64,000 nucleotides of DNA from Mesorhizobium sp. B2-8-5 (GCF_006440675.2 NZ_CP083951.1:5055501-5119500), one strand, 5' to 3'; positions 16,467 to 26,175 are shown, counted from the first letter of the stretch. Translations and numbers: made by a program. The notes: generated by a model not told the origin, from the letters alone.

Positions 16467-17936
16467 ATGAGCTTCGTCGTCAACGCGGTAGGCGTTCCTC
16501 TTTACTATAGCGGCGCTTCCAACCATTGGCTTTCGGCGGCCTCGTCCGGACCTGCCTTGTATGGCACCTCCGGCAACGACTCCATCTGGGGCGCCAGCGG
16601 TGTCAACGTCACCATGTATGGCGGCTCCGGCGACGACATCTATTACCTCTATTCGGCGAGCAACAAGGTGTTCGAGAACCCTGGGCAGGGCGTCGACACG
16701 ATCAACACATGGATGAGCTACACGCTGCCGGACAATGTCGAAAACCTCGTCGTCACCAACGCCCACAACTACGCCTTCGGCAATGCGCTGGACAACATCA
16801 TCACCGCCACGGCGGGCGGCCAGACCCTGGACGGCGGCGCGGGCAATGACGTCCTGATCGATGGCGGCGGCGGCGCCGACACTTTCATCATCGCGAAGGG
16901 CAACGGGAGCGACTCGATCGTCAATTTCGCGTCGAACGATACCGTGCGCCTCGATGGCTACGGATTCACGTCGTTCGCCGCCATCCACGAGAACCTGATC
17001 CAGGCGGGGCCCAATGTGATGCTGAATCTCGGGTCGGGCGAGATTCTCGAATTCAAGAACATGACGATCGACAAGCTGCAGCCCAACCAGTTCGAGCTGC
17101 CGATCGACAAGTCCGGCATGACGCTGTCCTTCAGCGACGAGTTCAACACGCTGAACCTTCACAACAGCCAGGGCGGCACCTGGGACACCAACTTCTGGTG
17201 GGGCGCGGCGAACGGCAGCACGCTCGCCCGCAATGGCGAGCTGCAATGGTACATCGACGCCAACTACGGCCCGACCAGCTCGGTGCATCCGTTCAGCGTG
17301 CAGAACGGCGTGCTCTCCATCACCGCCGCGCAGGCGCCGGCCGACATCAAGCCGCTGATCAACAATTACGAATACACCTCCGGTATCCTGACCACGCATG
17401 ACTCGTTCTCGCAGACCTATGGCTATTTCGAAATGAAGGCCGACCTGCCGGAAAATGCCGGCGCCTGGCCAGCCTTCTGGCTGCTGCCGGAGGACGGCTC
17501 CTGGCCGCCGGAACTCGACGTGATCGAAAAGTATGGCCAGAACCCGAATTCGCTGCTGATGACCGCGCATACCAACCAGACGGGTCAGCACACGACTGTC
17601 GGATCCACGGTGAACGCCATGGACACCGCCGGCTTCCACACGTATGGCCTGCTGTGGACGCCGGACAAGCTGGTCTGGACCTATGACGGCGTGCAGGTCG
17701 CCGAAGCGGCGACGCCGTCGGATATGAACAAGCCGATGTACATGCTGGTCGACCTTGCGATCGGCGGCCAAGCCGGCGCGCCGCCGGACCATCTCGCCAC
17801 ACCGGCCGAGATGAAGATCGACTATATCAGGGCCTATACGCTGAACGACTTGCCAAGCCAGGCGGCGGCGCTGACCAGCCACACCGCAAGCAGCACGCAG
17901 CAGCATCTCGGCACGGCAAGCGAGCATTCGGCCTGA
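16467..17936 (+). CDS. secreted GH16 endo-beta-glycanase with RTX repeats (ExsH-like)
   Basis: A 489-residue protein in two parts. Residues about 30-150 contain RTX-type calcium-binding nonapeptides (GTSGNDSIWG, GGSGDDIYY, DGGAGNDVL). From about 215 on is a glycoside hydrolase family 16 domain starting LSFSDEFNTLNL, with the catalytic signature ELDVIE at 349-354 (nucleophile Glu349, Asp351, acid/base Glu354). There is no Sec signal peptide, as expected for type I secretion. The exporter genes follow immediately. By analogy with rhizobial ExsH it should cleave exopolysaccharide outside the cell. GGAAGGA precedes the ATG at 16467. Confidence 0.88.
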   Translation: MSFVVNAVGVPLYYSGASNHWLSAASSGPALYGTSGNDSIWGASGVNVTMYGGSGDDIYYLYSASNKVFENPGQGVDTINTWMSYTLPDNVENLVVTNAHNYAFGNALDNIITATAGGQTLDGGAGNDVLIDGGGGADTFIIAKGNGSDSIVNFASNDTVRLDGYGFTSFAAIHENLIQAGPNVMLNLGSGEILEFKNMTIDKLQPNQFELPIDKSGMTLSFSDEFNTLNLHNSQGGTWDTNFWWGAANGSTLARNGELQWYIDANYGPTSSVHPFSVQNGVLSITAAQAPADIKPLINNYEYTSGILTTHDSFSQTYGYFEMKADLPENAGAWPAFWLLPEDGSWPPELDVIEKYGQNPNSLLMTAHTNQTGQHTTVGSTVNAMDTAGFHTYGLLWTPDKLVWTYDGVQVAEAATPSDMNKPMYMLVDLAIGGQAGAPPDHLATPAEMKIDYIRAYTLNDLPSQAAALTSHTASSTQQHLGTASEHSA

Positions 17937-17987
17937 TTCGGACGTTAGGCGACTGCCCGTGATCCGGGTTGGAGAGGAGTGCGGGAA

Positions 17988-19709
17988 ATGACGGGACAGT
18001 CGGGATTGCGGCCAGTCTTGCGTCGCGCCATCGCCGATGTCGGGCTGTTCTCGCTGCTCATCAACCTTCTGCTGCTGGTGATCCCGCTTTACCTGCTCCA
18101 AATCTATGACCGCGTCCTGCCCTCCTCCAGCCTCGAGACGCTTGTCTATCTGTCGGTCATCGCGATCGCGGCGCTCGGCTTCCTCGGCTTCCTCGACGCC
18201 ATCCGCGCAGTCTACACGCAGCGCGTCGCCGCGACGGTCAATGACAGGCTTGGCGCAAGAATGTTCGCCGCTTCGCTCGGCGCCAGGAACGCGCCGTCGC
18301 CGCTCACCGACCTCGCCTCGGTCTGCGCCTTCATCCGCTCGCGCGGCGTGGCGGTGCTGTTCGACCTGCCCTTCGCGCCGGTCTTCCTGGCGCTGCTCTA
18401 CCTGATTCATCCGCTGTTGTTCTGGGTGACGCTCGGCGGCGCGGCGCTGCTCGTCGTGCTGGTCTTCGCCAACCAGTTCGCCATCGGCAGGAACGATGCG
18501 CTCTCGGCGGAGCGTTCGGCCTTGGCCAGCCGGGCCGAGCAGGCCTTTGCCCGCAACGCCGAGACGCTGCGCGCCATGGGCATGGTGGAAAACGCCGCGC
18601 GCGCATGGGGCCGGCATGTGGCGGAGGCGCTTGTCCTGCATGATCGTTCGGCCAGCGCCAACGCCGTCTTCAGCGGCGCTTCCAGGGCGCTGCGCATGAT
18701 GCTGCAGCTGGCGATCCTCGGCACCGGCGCATGGCTGGTGCTCAAGGGCCAGATGACGGCCGGCATGATCTTCGCCTCCTCGCTGGTGTCGTCGCGCGCG
18801 CTGCAGCCGCTCGATCAGTTGATCGGCTCGTGGCGGCAGCTCGTCGAGGCGCGGCGCGCCTGGACGCGGCTCGAGGGCGCCCTTTCGGCGCAGCCGGCAG
18901 AGGCGCGCAAGCTCGTCTTGCCCGACCCGACCGGCGCGATTTCGGCGCAGGATCTTTTCTTCATCGCGCCGAATGCCACGTTCGGCGCCGAGCCGATCCT
19001 CAAGCGGTTGAGTTTTGCGATCAGGCCCGGCGAGGCGGTAGCGATCATCGGCCCGAGCGGCGCCGGCAAGTCGACACTGGCGCGGCTGCTTGTCGGGGCA
19101 GCCCAGCCGAGCGGCGGCTCGGTCAGGATCGACGGCGCGGAACTCAGGACCTGGGACGAAAACCAGCTCGGCCGGCATATCGGCTATCTGGCGCAGGAAG
19201 TGGAGCTTTTCCCCGGCTCGGTCCGCGAAAACATCGCCCGCTTCGACGCGGACGCGGACGACGCGGCAATCGTCGAGGCGGCAAAACGCGCCGAGGCGCA
19301 TGAGCTGATCCTTTCGCTGCGCGACGGCTACCAGACGGTGATCGCCGGGACGCTGTCCGGCGGCGAGCGGCAGCGGATCGGGCTCGCGCGCGCCTTCTAC
19401 GGCAACCCGCGCATCCTGGTGCTGGACGAGCCGAGCACGCATCTCGATGGCGCCGGCGAGGCGGCACTCGAGGCAGTGCTTGCCGCCGCGCGCGCCGCCG
19501 GCGTCACCACGATCGTGATCACGCATCGCCCTTCCATCGCCGCGGCCTGCAACCGCGTGATGGTTCTGCGCGGCGGCGTCATCGAGGCGTTCGGGCCGAG
19601 CGCGGAGGTGCTGCGCCAGCCGGGCAAGGGCACGCGGCAGAGCACAGTGGTGACCGGATCGTTCGCACCGACCATCCGCGCCTCGCAGAGCATCCGCTAT
19701 GGGTCCTGA
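17988..19709 (+). CDS. prsD: type I secretion ABC permease/ATPase (PrsD-like)
   Basis: A 573-residue inner-membrane exporter with an N-terminal transmembrane domain (about 15-290) and a C-terminal ATPase. Walker A is GPSGAGKST (about 355-363), the signature LSGGERQRIGLARAF (about 457), and Walker B ILVLDEPS (about 476). It lacks an N-terminal peptidase domain, as in PrsD and other RTX-protein exporters. I chose the ATG at 17988, placed 9 nt after GGAGAGGAG, over the GTG at 17979, which abuts that ribosome-binding site. It lies 51 bp after the glycanase gene and 3 bp before the adaptor gene. Confidence 0.9.
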   Translation: MTGQSGLRPVLRRAIADVGLFSLLINLLLLVIPLYLLQIYDRVLPSSSLETLVYLSVIAIAALGFLGFLDAIRAVYTQRVAATVNDRLGARMFAASLGARNAPSPLTDLASVCAFIRSRGVAVLFDLPFAPVFLALLYLIHPLLFWVTLGGAALLVVLVFANQFAIGRNDALSAERSALASRAEQAFARNAETLRAMGMVENAARAWGRHVAEALVLHDRSASANAVFSGASRALRMMLQLAILGTGAWLVLKGQMTAGMIFASSLVSSRALQPLDQLIGSWRQLVEARRAWTRLEGALSAQPAEARKLVLPDPTGAISAQDLFFIAPNATFGAEPILKRLSFAIRPGEAVAIIGPSGAGKSTLARLLVGAAQPSGGSVRIDGAELRTWDENQLGRHIGYLAQEVELFPGSVRENIARFDADADDAAIVEAAKRAEAHELILSLRDGYQTVIAGTLSGGERQRIGLARAFYGNPRILVLDEPSTHLDGAGEAALEAVLAAARAAGVTTIVITHRPSIAAACNRVMVLRGGVIEAFGPSAEVLRQPGKGTRQSTVVTGSFAPTIRASQSIRYGS

Positions 19710-19712
19710 ACG

Positions 19713-21029
19713 ATGACGCAGAGCCTCACCTTCGACGGCCGCCCGCGCACCGATTTCCGGCGCGCGGCCTTCGCCGGCTACGCGGCAATCGCGCTGATGG
19801 TCGGCGGCTTCGGCTATTGGGCGGCTAAAGCGCCGCTGGCCGGCGCGGTGATCACGCAAGGCACGATCGCGGCGACCGGCGGCAACATCCTGATCCAGCA
19901 CCGCGACGGCGGCATCATCAGGCAGTTGCTGGTGCATGAAGGCGACCACGTGCGGGAAGGCCAGAACCTCATCATGCTCGACCGGACCGCCGCGGAAGCC
20001 GATCTCAACCGCCTGACAAGACAGTGGATCGCGCTCAAGACCAGTGCCGCGCGGCTGGAGGCCGAGCGCGACGGCCTCGCCAGGCTGGCGCCGATCGTCG
20101 AGCCCGCGCCAGCGCCGTTCCAGCCGGAATTCGAAGACCTCATCCGCGAACAGCAGAAGGAGTTCGACGCCAGGCTTGCACGGTTCCGCTCGGAGCAATC
20201 GATCCTGGCGCAGCGCGTCGCCATGCACCGCGAGTCGGTCAAGGGCTTGAACGCGCAGAAACTCGCCATCGAACAGCAGGCCGAGGTGGTGAAGAAGGAG
20301 CTCGGCATCAAGACCGACCTTCTCGACAAGGGCCTCACCAACCGCACCGAATATTCGCAGCTGCTGCGCTCGGAGGCCGACCTGGTCGGGCAGGCCGGCG
20401 CGCTGGAGGCGGACCTCGCCTCGGCCAACACGCAGATCGTGGAGGCGCAGGCGCAGACCGAGCGCGCGACCACGCAGCGCGTCGAGGAAGCGCTGACCAA
20501 GCTCGACGATGTGCGCACCAATCTCGCCGACATCGAGGAGCGGATGCGCGCGGCGCAAGCGGTGCTGCAGCGCACGACGATCACCGCGCCGGCGGCGGGC
20601 ATCGTGGTGTCGTCGACCTACAATTCGCAAGGCAGCGTGGTGTCGCCTGGCGAAAAGATCATGGAGATCCTGCCCACGTCATCCGGCCTTGTGGTGGACG
20701 CCAGGCTGCGGCCGAAGGACATCGACCAGGTGCATGTCGGCCAACAGGCGAAGCTCAGGCTCTCCGCGCTCAACGCCCGCCTGACGCCGGAAGTCCCGGC
20801 CACGGTGAGCGAGATTTCCGCCGATCGGCTGATCGACGAGGCTACTCACGAACCCTATTTCCGCGCCAGGTTGAAAATCACCGATGCCCTGCCCCAGGAC
20901 ATCAAGAGAGAACAGCTCTATCCCGGCACCCCGGTCGACACCTTCATCAGCACCGGCGACCGGACCTTCTTCGAGTATCTGGTACGCCCGATGATGGACT
21001 CGTTCGCAAGGGCATTCAGGGAAAGGTAG
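19713..21029 (+). CDS. prsE: HlyD-family type I secretion adaptor (PrsE-like)
   Basis: A 438-residue membrane-fusion protein. One transmembrane helix lies near residues 22-42 after a short cytoplasmic tail. Then come a lipoyl-like hairpin (GGIIRQLLVHEGDHVREGQ, about 63-81), a long coiled coil (about 95-280), the second lipoyl half (RTTITAPAAGIVVSSTYN), and a beta-barrel domain. It bridges the inner-membrane ABC exporter to an outer-membrane TolC-type channel not encoded in this window. The gene follows the exporter by 3 bp, so glycanase, exporter and adaptor likely form one operon. Confidence 0.9.
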   Translation: MTQSLTFDGRPRTDFRRAAFAGYAAIALMVGGFGYWAAKAPLAGAVITQGTIAATGGNILIQHRDGGIIRQLLVHEGDHVREGQNLIMLDRTAAEADLNRLTRQWIALKTSAARLEAERDGLARLAPIVEPAPAPFQPEFEDLIREQQKEFDARLARFRSEQSILAQRVAMHRESVKGLNAQKLAIEQQAEVVKKELGIKTDLLDKGLTNRTEYSQLLRSEADLVGQAGALEADLASANTQIVEAQAQTERATTQRVEEALTKLDDVRTNLADIEERMRAAQAVLQRTTITAPAAGIVVSSTYNSQGSVVSPGEKIMEILPTSSGLVVDARLRPKDIDQVHVGQQAKLRLSALNARLTPEVPATVSEISADRLIDEATHEPYFRARLKITDALPQDIKREQLYPGTPVDTFISTGDRTFFEYLVRPMMDSFARAFRER

Positions 21030-21073
21030 CGGCGGCTTTTCGCAGGTTCGCACGCCGCTTCGCAGCGCTATCC

Positions 21074-21424
21074 TCAGCTTGCCGCGGTAAGCTGGATTTC
21101 GACAAGTATTTCGGGCAGCGCGAAGCTTGCTCCGACCGTGGCACGGGCCGGTGGCTCGGCGCCGTCGAGCCAGTCGACCCAGGCCTTGTTCATCGCATCG
21201 AAATCCTCGACGTCCTTCAACCAGATCTGCGCGAACAGCAGCCGCGATCGATCCGCGCCGACGCCATTCAGAAGCGCATCGGCCTTTTTCAGTATCTGCC
21301 TGGTCTGGCCGGCCGTGTCGGCTTCCTTGTCATCGGCGGTCAGACCGGAAAGATAGATCGTTCCGTTGTGGACGACGATCCGGCTGAGCTTCTCGTTCTT
21401 CTGGTATCTTTCAATCTTCACCAT
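21074..21424 (-). CDS. RidA-family enamine/imine deaminase
   Basis: A 116-residue RidA (YjgF/UK114) protein of normal length. The conserved Arg of the active site is in PARATVGASF (about residue 93-95), and the strand VHNGTIYLSGLTADD is typical. RidA proteins hydrolyse reactive imines or enamines released by amino-acid oxidases and PLP enzymes. It lies 24 bp downstream of a DAO-type oxidase on the same strand, which would generate exactly such imines. Confidence 0.9.
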   Translation of the reverse strand: MVKIERYQKNEKLSRIVVHNGTIYLSGLTADDKEADTAGQTRQILKKADALLNGVGADRSRLLFAQIWLKDVEDFDAMNKAWVDWLDGAEPPARATVGASFALPEILVEIQLTAAS

Positions 21425-21448
21425 CGTGGGCCTGCGTTCGAAGAGGGA

Positions 21449-22585
21449 TCATGCATGCGCGGTGGCGGCGCGTTTTGCGCTGGCCTGGAAGAAGCGCTGC
21501 GGACGAAACGTCTCCATCTCGTCATGGATCTTGCCGCGTACGACCTCGTCGGCGACCACCCTGCCCAGTTGCGGACCGATGGTGACGCCGCTGTGCGTCA
21601 CGGCCATATAGTGGCCGGCGACGTCCGGCATCGCGCCGGCGCAGGTGTAGCCGTCCTCCGGGAAGGGTCGCACGGTGGTGCGGATCGCTTCCACACCCAC
21701 GGCGCGAAGCGAAGGCAAGACCTTGCCTGCCGCCTCCAGCAGCGTCTTCGCCTCGTCGCCCGCGGGGCTCAGCGGCTGCGGCTTCTTGAAGGTCAGATCC
21801 ACCGAGACCTTGTGGATCATGATACGGCCCGCACCGTCCGGCCGTATATCCAGATCGTCGGCATGCAACTGGCTGCGCAGCGTCAACGCCACCGGCGGGG
21901 TGAAGGCGAGCACGCCGATCGTCGAGGACAGCGGGATGCCCTGGGCATCGCCGAGCCTCTGGCTGGACCAGCCGCCGGTGCAGTTCACCACGGCATCGGC
22001 GGCGTAGCGCTCGCCATCTGCCGTGCGAACCGCCCCGACGCGGCCGCCTTCGGTCTCGATCTCGGTCACGCGCGCGTTGACCCTGACCTTGGCGCCCCAG
22101 CGCTCCTTGGCCGCCCGCAAAAGCCAGGCCGAATAAAGGACCGGATCGACCCAGCCCTCCTCCGGATAATAGGAGACCGGACAATCGCCAATGGCAGCGA
22201 TGTCGATATCGGGCTCCATCTCGGCGACCAACTTCTTGTCGATCCACTCGACGCCGTAGCCCCACTCCTTCATCTGCCGGAAGTTCTCGAAATAATCATC
22301 CATCGACTCCGGCACCGTGCGCCAATCGAAACTGCCGGTTTGCGTGAACCAGGGAGCGGCGCCGAAGTCGCGCTTCAGTTCGAGATGGGCGCGCATGCCC
22401 GCGACGTTGAGATCGAAATAGGGCCGCGGCCGCTTGGTTGTCGCGTTCGTCCAGGCAAAGCTTACCGCCGACGTTCCTCCCGCTATCCTCTCGGCCTCCA
22501 GCACGACAACCTCCGCTCCCGCCTTGGCGCATTCATAAGCAGCAGAGCTGCCGACAATGCCGGAACCGATGACCACGACGAGCAT
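21449..22585 (-). CDS. FAD-dependent amino-acid oxidoreductase (DAO family)
   Basis: A 378-residue DAO-superfamily flavoprotein (glycine oxidase or D-amino-acid dehydrogenase type). The N-terminal dinucleotide motif is VVVIGSGIVGSSAAYECAKAG, followed by VVLEAERIAGGTSAVSFAW. A conserved C-terminal FAD segment is DVAGHYMAVTHSGVTIGPQLG. The expected reaction is oxidation of a D- or N-substituted amino acid to an imino acid. It is divergent from the ornithine-cyclodeaminase-like gene and co-directional with RidA. Substrate cannot be read from sequence. Confidence 0.88.
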   Translation of the reverse strand: MLVVVIGSGIVGSSAAYECAKAGAEVVVLEAERIAGGTSAVSFAWTNATTKRPRPYFDLNVAGMRAHLELKRDFGAAPWFTQTGSFDWRTVPESMDDYFENFRQMKEWGYGVEWIDKKLVAEMEPDIDIAAIGDCPVSYYPEEGWVDPVLYSAWLLRAAKERWGAKVRVNARVTEIETEGGRVGAVRTADGERYAADAVVNCTGGWSSQRLGDAQGIPLSSTIGVLAFTPPVALTLRSQLHADDLDIRPDGAGRIMIHKVSVDLTFKKPQPLSPAGDEAKTLLEAAGKVLPSLRAVGVEAIRTTVRPFPEDGYTCAGAMPDVAGHYMAVTHSGVTIGPQLGRVVADEVVRGKIHDEMETFRPQRFFQASAKRAATAHA

Positions 22586-23035
22586 ATTGATAACCTCCGA
22601 TAATATTTTACTCTTCCTGCCAATCAGCTATTTTAATATTGGCTAGGCATTTCATTCCACTCTATGGCCGAATTACCAACATCACGAGTGTATTTCTATC
22701 TCTGATATTGCCTATTCCATCGGTACTATTTTTTTCGCGCAGATGATTTGCCGCGGATATCCAGCTCGACATCCGAGTTGGCTGAAAAACATTGCAACGG
22801 GCGGGCAATCACGGTCAATTGAACTGGCCGCTGCCGTTGGTGGCCAAAAGTTATGAACCGACGCGTGCCGCGATCCGACGGATGCATTCGTCGGCGCATG
22901 ATGCCGCATGGGCAGCTTCTCGCACGAAGTTATGAAAGTCGTGGGCAAGAGCTTGCGAAGGCGATGCTAGGCTCGGCGGAGCCTGGCGCACACGCTGGCA
23001 TATATGGAGGTCGGTGGAATGGAAGAGACCGCAAG
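22586..23035. other. 450-bp divergent regulatory region with two WAGTTATGAM sites
   Basis: No convincing gene. AAGTTATGAA occurs at 22848-22857 and 22927-22936, 79 bp apart; related sites lie at 26288 and 27880. CCAAT at 22620-22624 and ATTGG at 22638-22642 form a small inverted repeat near the oxidase start. The first 150 bp are A+T-rich. Both divergent transcripts probably start here. Confidence 0.5.
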
Positions 23036-24037
23036 GTGAATGCCGAGACCGAATTCCTGCTGATCGACAGGAACGCGATCCGCCAGGCATTGACGCTTCC
23101 CCTGGCGCTTGAAGCGACCGAGGCGGCGCTGCTCAAGACCTCGAACGGCGCAGCCCGCCAGCAGATCAGGCGCGCGCTCGACCTGCCGGGAGCGGCAGGC
23201 AGTTGCCTGTCGCTGATGTATGCCGCGCTTGACGACCGGCCGCTGTTCGGGGCGAAGGTGCTGTCGGTGTTTCCCGGCAATTTCGCCCACGGGCTCGCGT
23301 CTCACCGCGGCGGCGTCTTCCTGTTCGATAAGGATCACGGGCGGCCCGTGGCCTTGATCGACGGGGGAGAGTTGACGGCGTGGCGAACCGCGGCCGCCAG
23401 CACGGTCGCCACGAGGGCGCTGTCGCGCCCGGGCAGTTCCATGCTGACCGTCCTCGGCTATGGCGAGCAGGCCCGCCGGCACGTCGAGGCCATCTCGCAG
23501 GTGCGGCCGATCCGGGCGATCCATGTCTGGGGCCGCGATCTTGCAAAGGCGCGGCGCTTCGCCGAGAGCCTATCGGTCGACGGCTTCGAGACGGAGGCGC
23601 ATCGCGATGCCGGCGAGGCCGTTCGCGGAGCCGACATCATCTGCACGACGACATCGTCCAAGCAGCCGGTGCTGTTCGGCAGATGGCTGCCGCCCGGCGT
23701 CCACGTCAACGCGGTCGGCGCGAGCGTCGCCTCATGCCGCGAGATCGACCTCGAATGCGTGCGCAGATCGAAGATCTGGGTCGATTACCTGCCCATGGCG
23801 CTGGTGGCCGCGGGGGAACTGGTCGAGGCGATAGAGAGCGGCGAGATCGGCCGCGACCATATTCGCGGCGAGATCGGCGACGTGCTGGCCGGCATCAAGC
23901 CCGGCCGTGCCGGCGATGCCGACATCACCCTTTACCGGTCCCTCGGTGTTCCGGCCCAGGACATCGAGCTTGCCAATCTTGTCTATGCTCGCGCCCGCGA
24001 GGCCGGGCTGGGCACTTCGATCGATTTCAGGTTGTGA
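23036..24037 (+). CDS. ornithine cyclodeaminase/mu-crystallin family protein
   Basis: A 333-residue protein. Diagnostic motifs are GAKVLSVFPGN, the catalytic-site-like DGGELTAWRTAAAS (about 115-128), the dinucleotide fold LTVLGYGEQARRHVEA, and VNAVGAS. The family includes ornithine cyclodeaminase, imine reductases and opine-like dehydrogenases. The start is the GTG at 23036 with GGAAGAGA about 9 nt upstream; an open frame continues further 5' but lacks similarity. The aminotransferase begins 4 bp after its stop codon, so the two are an operon in an amino-compound pathway. Confidence 0.85.
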   Translation: MNAETEFLLIDRNAIRQALTLPLALEATEAALLKTSNGAARQQIRRALDLPGAAGSCLSLMYAALDDRPLFGAKVLSVFPGNFAHGLASHRGGVFLFDKDHGRPVALIDGGELTAWRTAAASTVATRALSRPGSSMLTVLGYGEQARRHVEAISQVRPIRAIHVWGRDLAKARRFAESLSVDGFETEAHRDAGEAVRGADIICTTTSSKQPVLFGRWLPPGVHVNAVGASVASCREIDLECVRRSKIWVDYLPMALVAAGELVEAIESGEIGRDHIRGEIGDVLAGIKPGRAGDADITLYRSLGVPAQDIELANLVYARAREAGLGTSIDFRL

Positions 24038-24041
24038 CGCC

Positions 24042-25184
24042 ATGCTGAGCTGCCAGCGCGATCTCTTTTCCATACCCCGCGAGACGGCCTATCTCGACGC
24101 CGCCTACATGTCTCCGATCCCGAATGCCGCGGTCGCGGCCGGAGAGGCAGGCGTCAGGGTGAAGGCCGAACCCTGGAAGATGACCATCGCTTCCTATTAC
24201 GACGATGTGGAACAGGCGCGGCAGCTCGCCGCCTCGATGGTCGGCGCCGCCACCGACGACATCGCCATCGTCGCCGCCACCAGCTACGGCATGGCGATCG
24301 CGGCCGCCAACGTGGCGGTTCCGGCGGGTTCGGCGATCCTTCTCATGGAGAACGAGCACACCTCGCACCGATATGTCTGGTACGATCTGGCGCAGCGCTC
24401 GGGCGCTCTTGTCGACATCGTCGCGCAACCGGCCGACGGGGATTGGACCGGCGCGATCGTATCGGCAATCCGCAACTCGGGCCGTCCGATCGCGGTCGTT
24501 GCCGGCACCCTCGTCCACTGGTTCGAGGGCATGGCGATCGACCTCGAGGCCGTGGCGGAAGCCGCGCGGGCGGCAGGCGCCGCGCTTGTCGTCGACGGCA
24601 CCCAATGGGTGGGCGCGGTACCCTTCGACGTCCGTCGCGTGCGGCCGGATTTCCTGGTCTTTGCCACCTACAAATTCCTGCTCGGTCCCTATCGCCTGGC
24701 CTTCCTCTACGCCGATCCGCGCTGGCACGAAGAGGGCCGCACGCTGGAGCATCATTCATGGAACCGCCTGGGCGGCGACCGGTCCGACTTCTACAAGGTG
24801 ACGGTGGCGGAGTTTCTGCCGGGCGCGCGGCGCTTCGACATGGGCGAACGCTCCGACTTCGCGGTCCTGCCGGTGGCGATCGCCGCCATGACACTCATCC
24901 GCGAATGGACCGTCAGCCGGGTGTTCGAGCGCCTTCGCCACCTCAACGAGTGGGTCTGGGCCGAGGCGGAAAATCGGGGGCTCCCGGTCGCGCGTCCGCG
25001 CCACCCGACGCCGCATATCTCGATCCTCGATATCGGCGATCGCCTGTCGCCGGATGCGGCGCAGGAATTGAAGCGCGTCAATGTCCATATCACGCTGCGC
25101 GGCACCAGGATGCGCGTGTCGCCGCACGTTTACAATGACGAAGCCGATATCGAGCGCCTGTTCCGCAGCCTGCCGCTCCGTTAG
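24042..25184 (+). CDS. class V aminotransferase (PLP-dependent)
   Basis: A 380-residue fold-type I PLP enzyme. Seen are the N-terminal YLDAAYMSP motif typical of class V enzymes, VVDGTQWVGAVPFD (the Asp contacting the PLP pyridine nitrogen), and FATYKFLLGPYRLAFLY with the Schiff-base Lys near residue 210. The C-terminal small domain ends VSPHVYNDEADIERL. Relatives include cysteine-desulfurase-like and isopenicillin-N-epimerase-like proteins. Its place 4 bp after the cyclodeaminase-like gene suggests it acts on the same amino compound. Confidence 0.87.
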   Translation: MLSCQRDLFSIPRETAYLDAAYMSPIPNAAVAAGEAGVRVKAEPWKMTIASYYDDVEQARQLAASMVGAATDDIAIVAATSYGMAIAAANVAVPAGSAILLMENEHTSHRYVWYDLAQRSGALVDIVAQPADGDWTGAIVSAIRNSGRPIAVVAGTLVHWFEGMAIDLEAVAEAARAAGAALVVDGTQWVGAVPFDVRRVRPDFLVFATYKFLLGPYRLAFLYADPRWHEEGRTLEHHSWNRLGGDRSDFYKVTVAEFLPGARRFDMGERSDFAVLPVAIAAMTLIREWTVSRVFERLRHLNEWVWAEAENRGLPVARPRHPTPHISILDIGDRLSPDAAQELKRVNVHITLRGTRMRVSPHVYNDEADIERLFRSLPLR

Positions 25185-25197
25185 ATCTCGATGCCGG

Positions 25198-26175
25198 CTA
25201 AGCCGACCTCGACCTCAAGGCGCTGATTCCGGCGTCCACGCCGTTCATGAAGCTTCGCGTGGTCTGGATAAGATGCTCGGTGAAGGCGTCCGCCGCCGTC
25301 GATGCGATGACGCCCCAGGGCCGGTAGACACTGAGATTCAAATCGAGATGCGGCCGGAAGTCCCTGATCTCGATCGGCAAGTCGCGCGCCAGCCAGGCGG
25401 ACAGCCGGTCGACGACCGTCACGCCCGCCCCGGCGGCGACGAGCGCGATGCAGGCGCTGGAAAGGCTCGCCTCCACCTTCAGCAGGCGCTTGACGCCGCG
25501 TTCCTCGCACAAGGCATCGAGCTGCCGCCGCATGGGATCAGCGGAACCCATCGAGATGAAGTCGAGACCGTCGAGATCGTCCGCCTGGATGACGTCGAGC
25601 TCAGACAACCGATGCCCCGCCGGCATGACGCATACAGGCGGCGTCGCGGTCAGCGCGCGCCTGACGATGGAGGGGTTCTCGTCCGACGCGGTGACGCCGA
25701 TGCCGATGTCGAGCTGGTTGCGGCTTGCCCTCTGCACCACCGTCGCGGAGCTGCGGATATCGAGCGAAATGGATACGGACGGATGCTGGTTCGAGAAACT
25801 GGTTATGATGGACGGCAGCAGCGTGGAGCCGAAGGCCGGCAGCGCGCAGATATTCAGCCTGCCGCTGCGCAGCTCGCGGATTTCCCTGGCGGCGCGGGAG
25901 ATGCCACGCGCGGATTCGAAAACCCGCTGCACCTCGGCATAGAGCATGTGTGCTTCGGGGGTCGGGATCAGCCGCTGGCGGCTTTTCCTGAACAGCTGGA
26001 AATCCGCCTTGTCGGTGAGCTGCTGAAGCATCTTGCTGACGGCGGGCTGCGTGATGTCCAGCGCATCGGCCGCCTTCGTCGTCGTGCCATGCAGCATCAC
26101 GGAAGCGAAAATCTCGATCTCGCGGGGCGTGAACTCCGCGTCTTTCGCAATCGTGTCCCTTTCAGTGAACTTCAT
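25198..26175 (-). CDS. LysR-family transcriptional regulator
   Basis: A 325-residue LysR-type regulator. The N-terminal helix-turn-helix is FASVMLHGTTTKAADALDITQPAVSKMLQQL (about 20-52; given here only as its position and the core AADALDITQPAVS). The periplasmic-binding-like effector domain starts near residue 95. The ATG at 26175 fits the usual 15-20 residue lead to the HTH; an upstream in-frame start at 26259 is less likely. It converges with the aminotransferase gene, with 13 bp between stops, and probably controls the 21-30 kb amino-compound locus. Confidence 0.9.
   Translation of the reverse strand: MKFTERDTIAKDAEFTPREIEIFASVMLHGTTTKAADALDITQPAVSKMLQQLTDKADFQLFRKSRQRLIPTPEAHMLYAEVQRVFESARGISRAAREIRELRSGRLNICALPAFGSTLLPSIITSFSNQHPSVSISLDIRSSATVVQRASRNQLDIGIGVTASDENPSIVRRALTATPPVCVMPAGHRLSELDVIQADDLDGLDFISMGSADPMRRQLDALCEERGVKRLLKVEASLSSACIALVAAGAGVTVVDRLSAWLARDLPIEIRDFRPHLDLNLSVYRPWGVIASTAADAFTEHLIQTTRSFMNGVDAGISALRSRSA

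Noticed and set aside
16320..20630. A 1436-residue open frame on the minus strand
   Set aside because: It lies opposite the glycanase and exporter genes, is extremely Arg/Gly/Asp-rich, and has no recognisable domain. It is the mirror of GC-biased coding sequence.
20024..22603. An 859-residue plus-strand frame across the adaptor, RidA and oxidase genes
   Set aside because: It crosses three well-supported genes and shows no domain. Third-position GC bias explains it.
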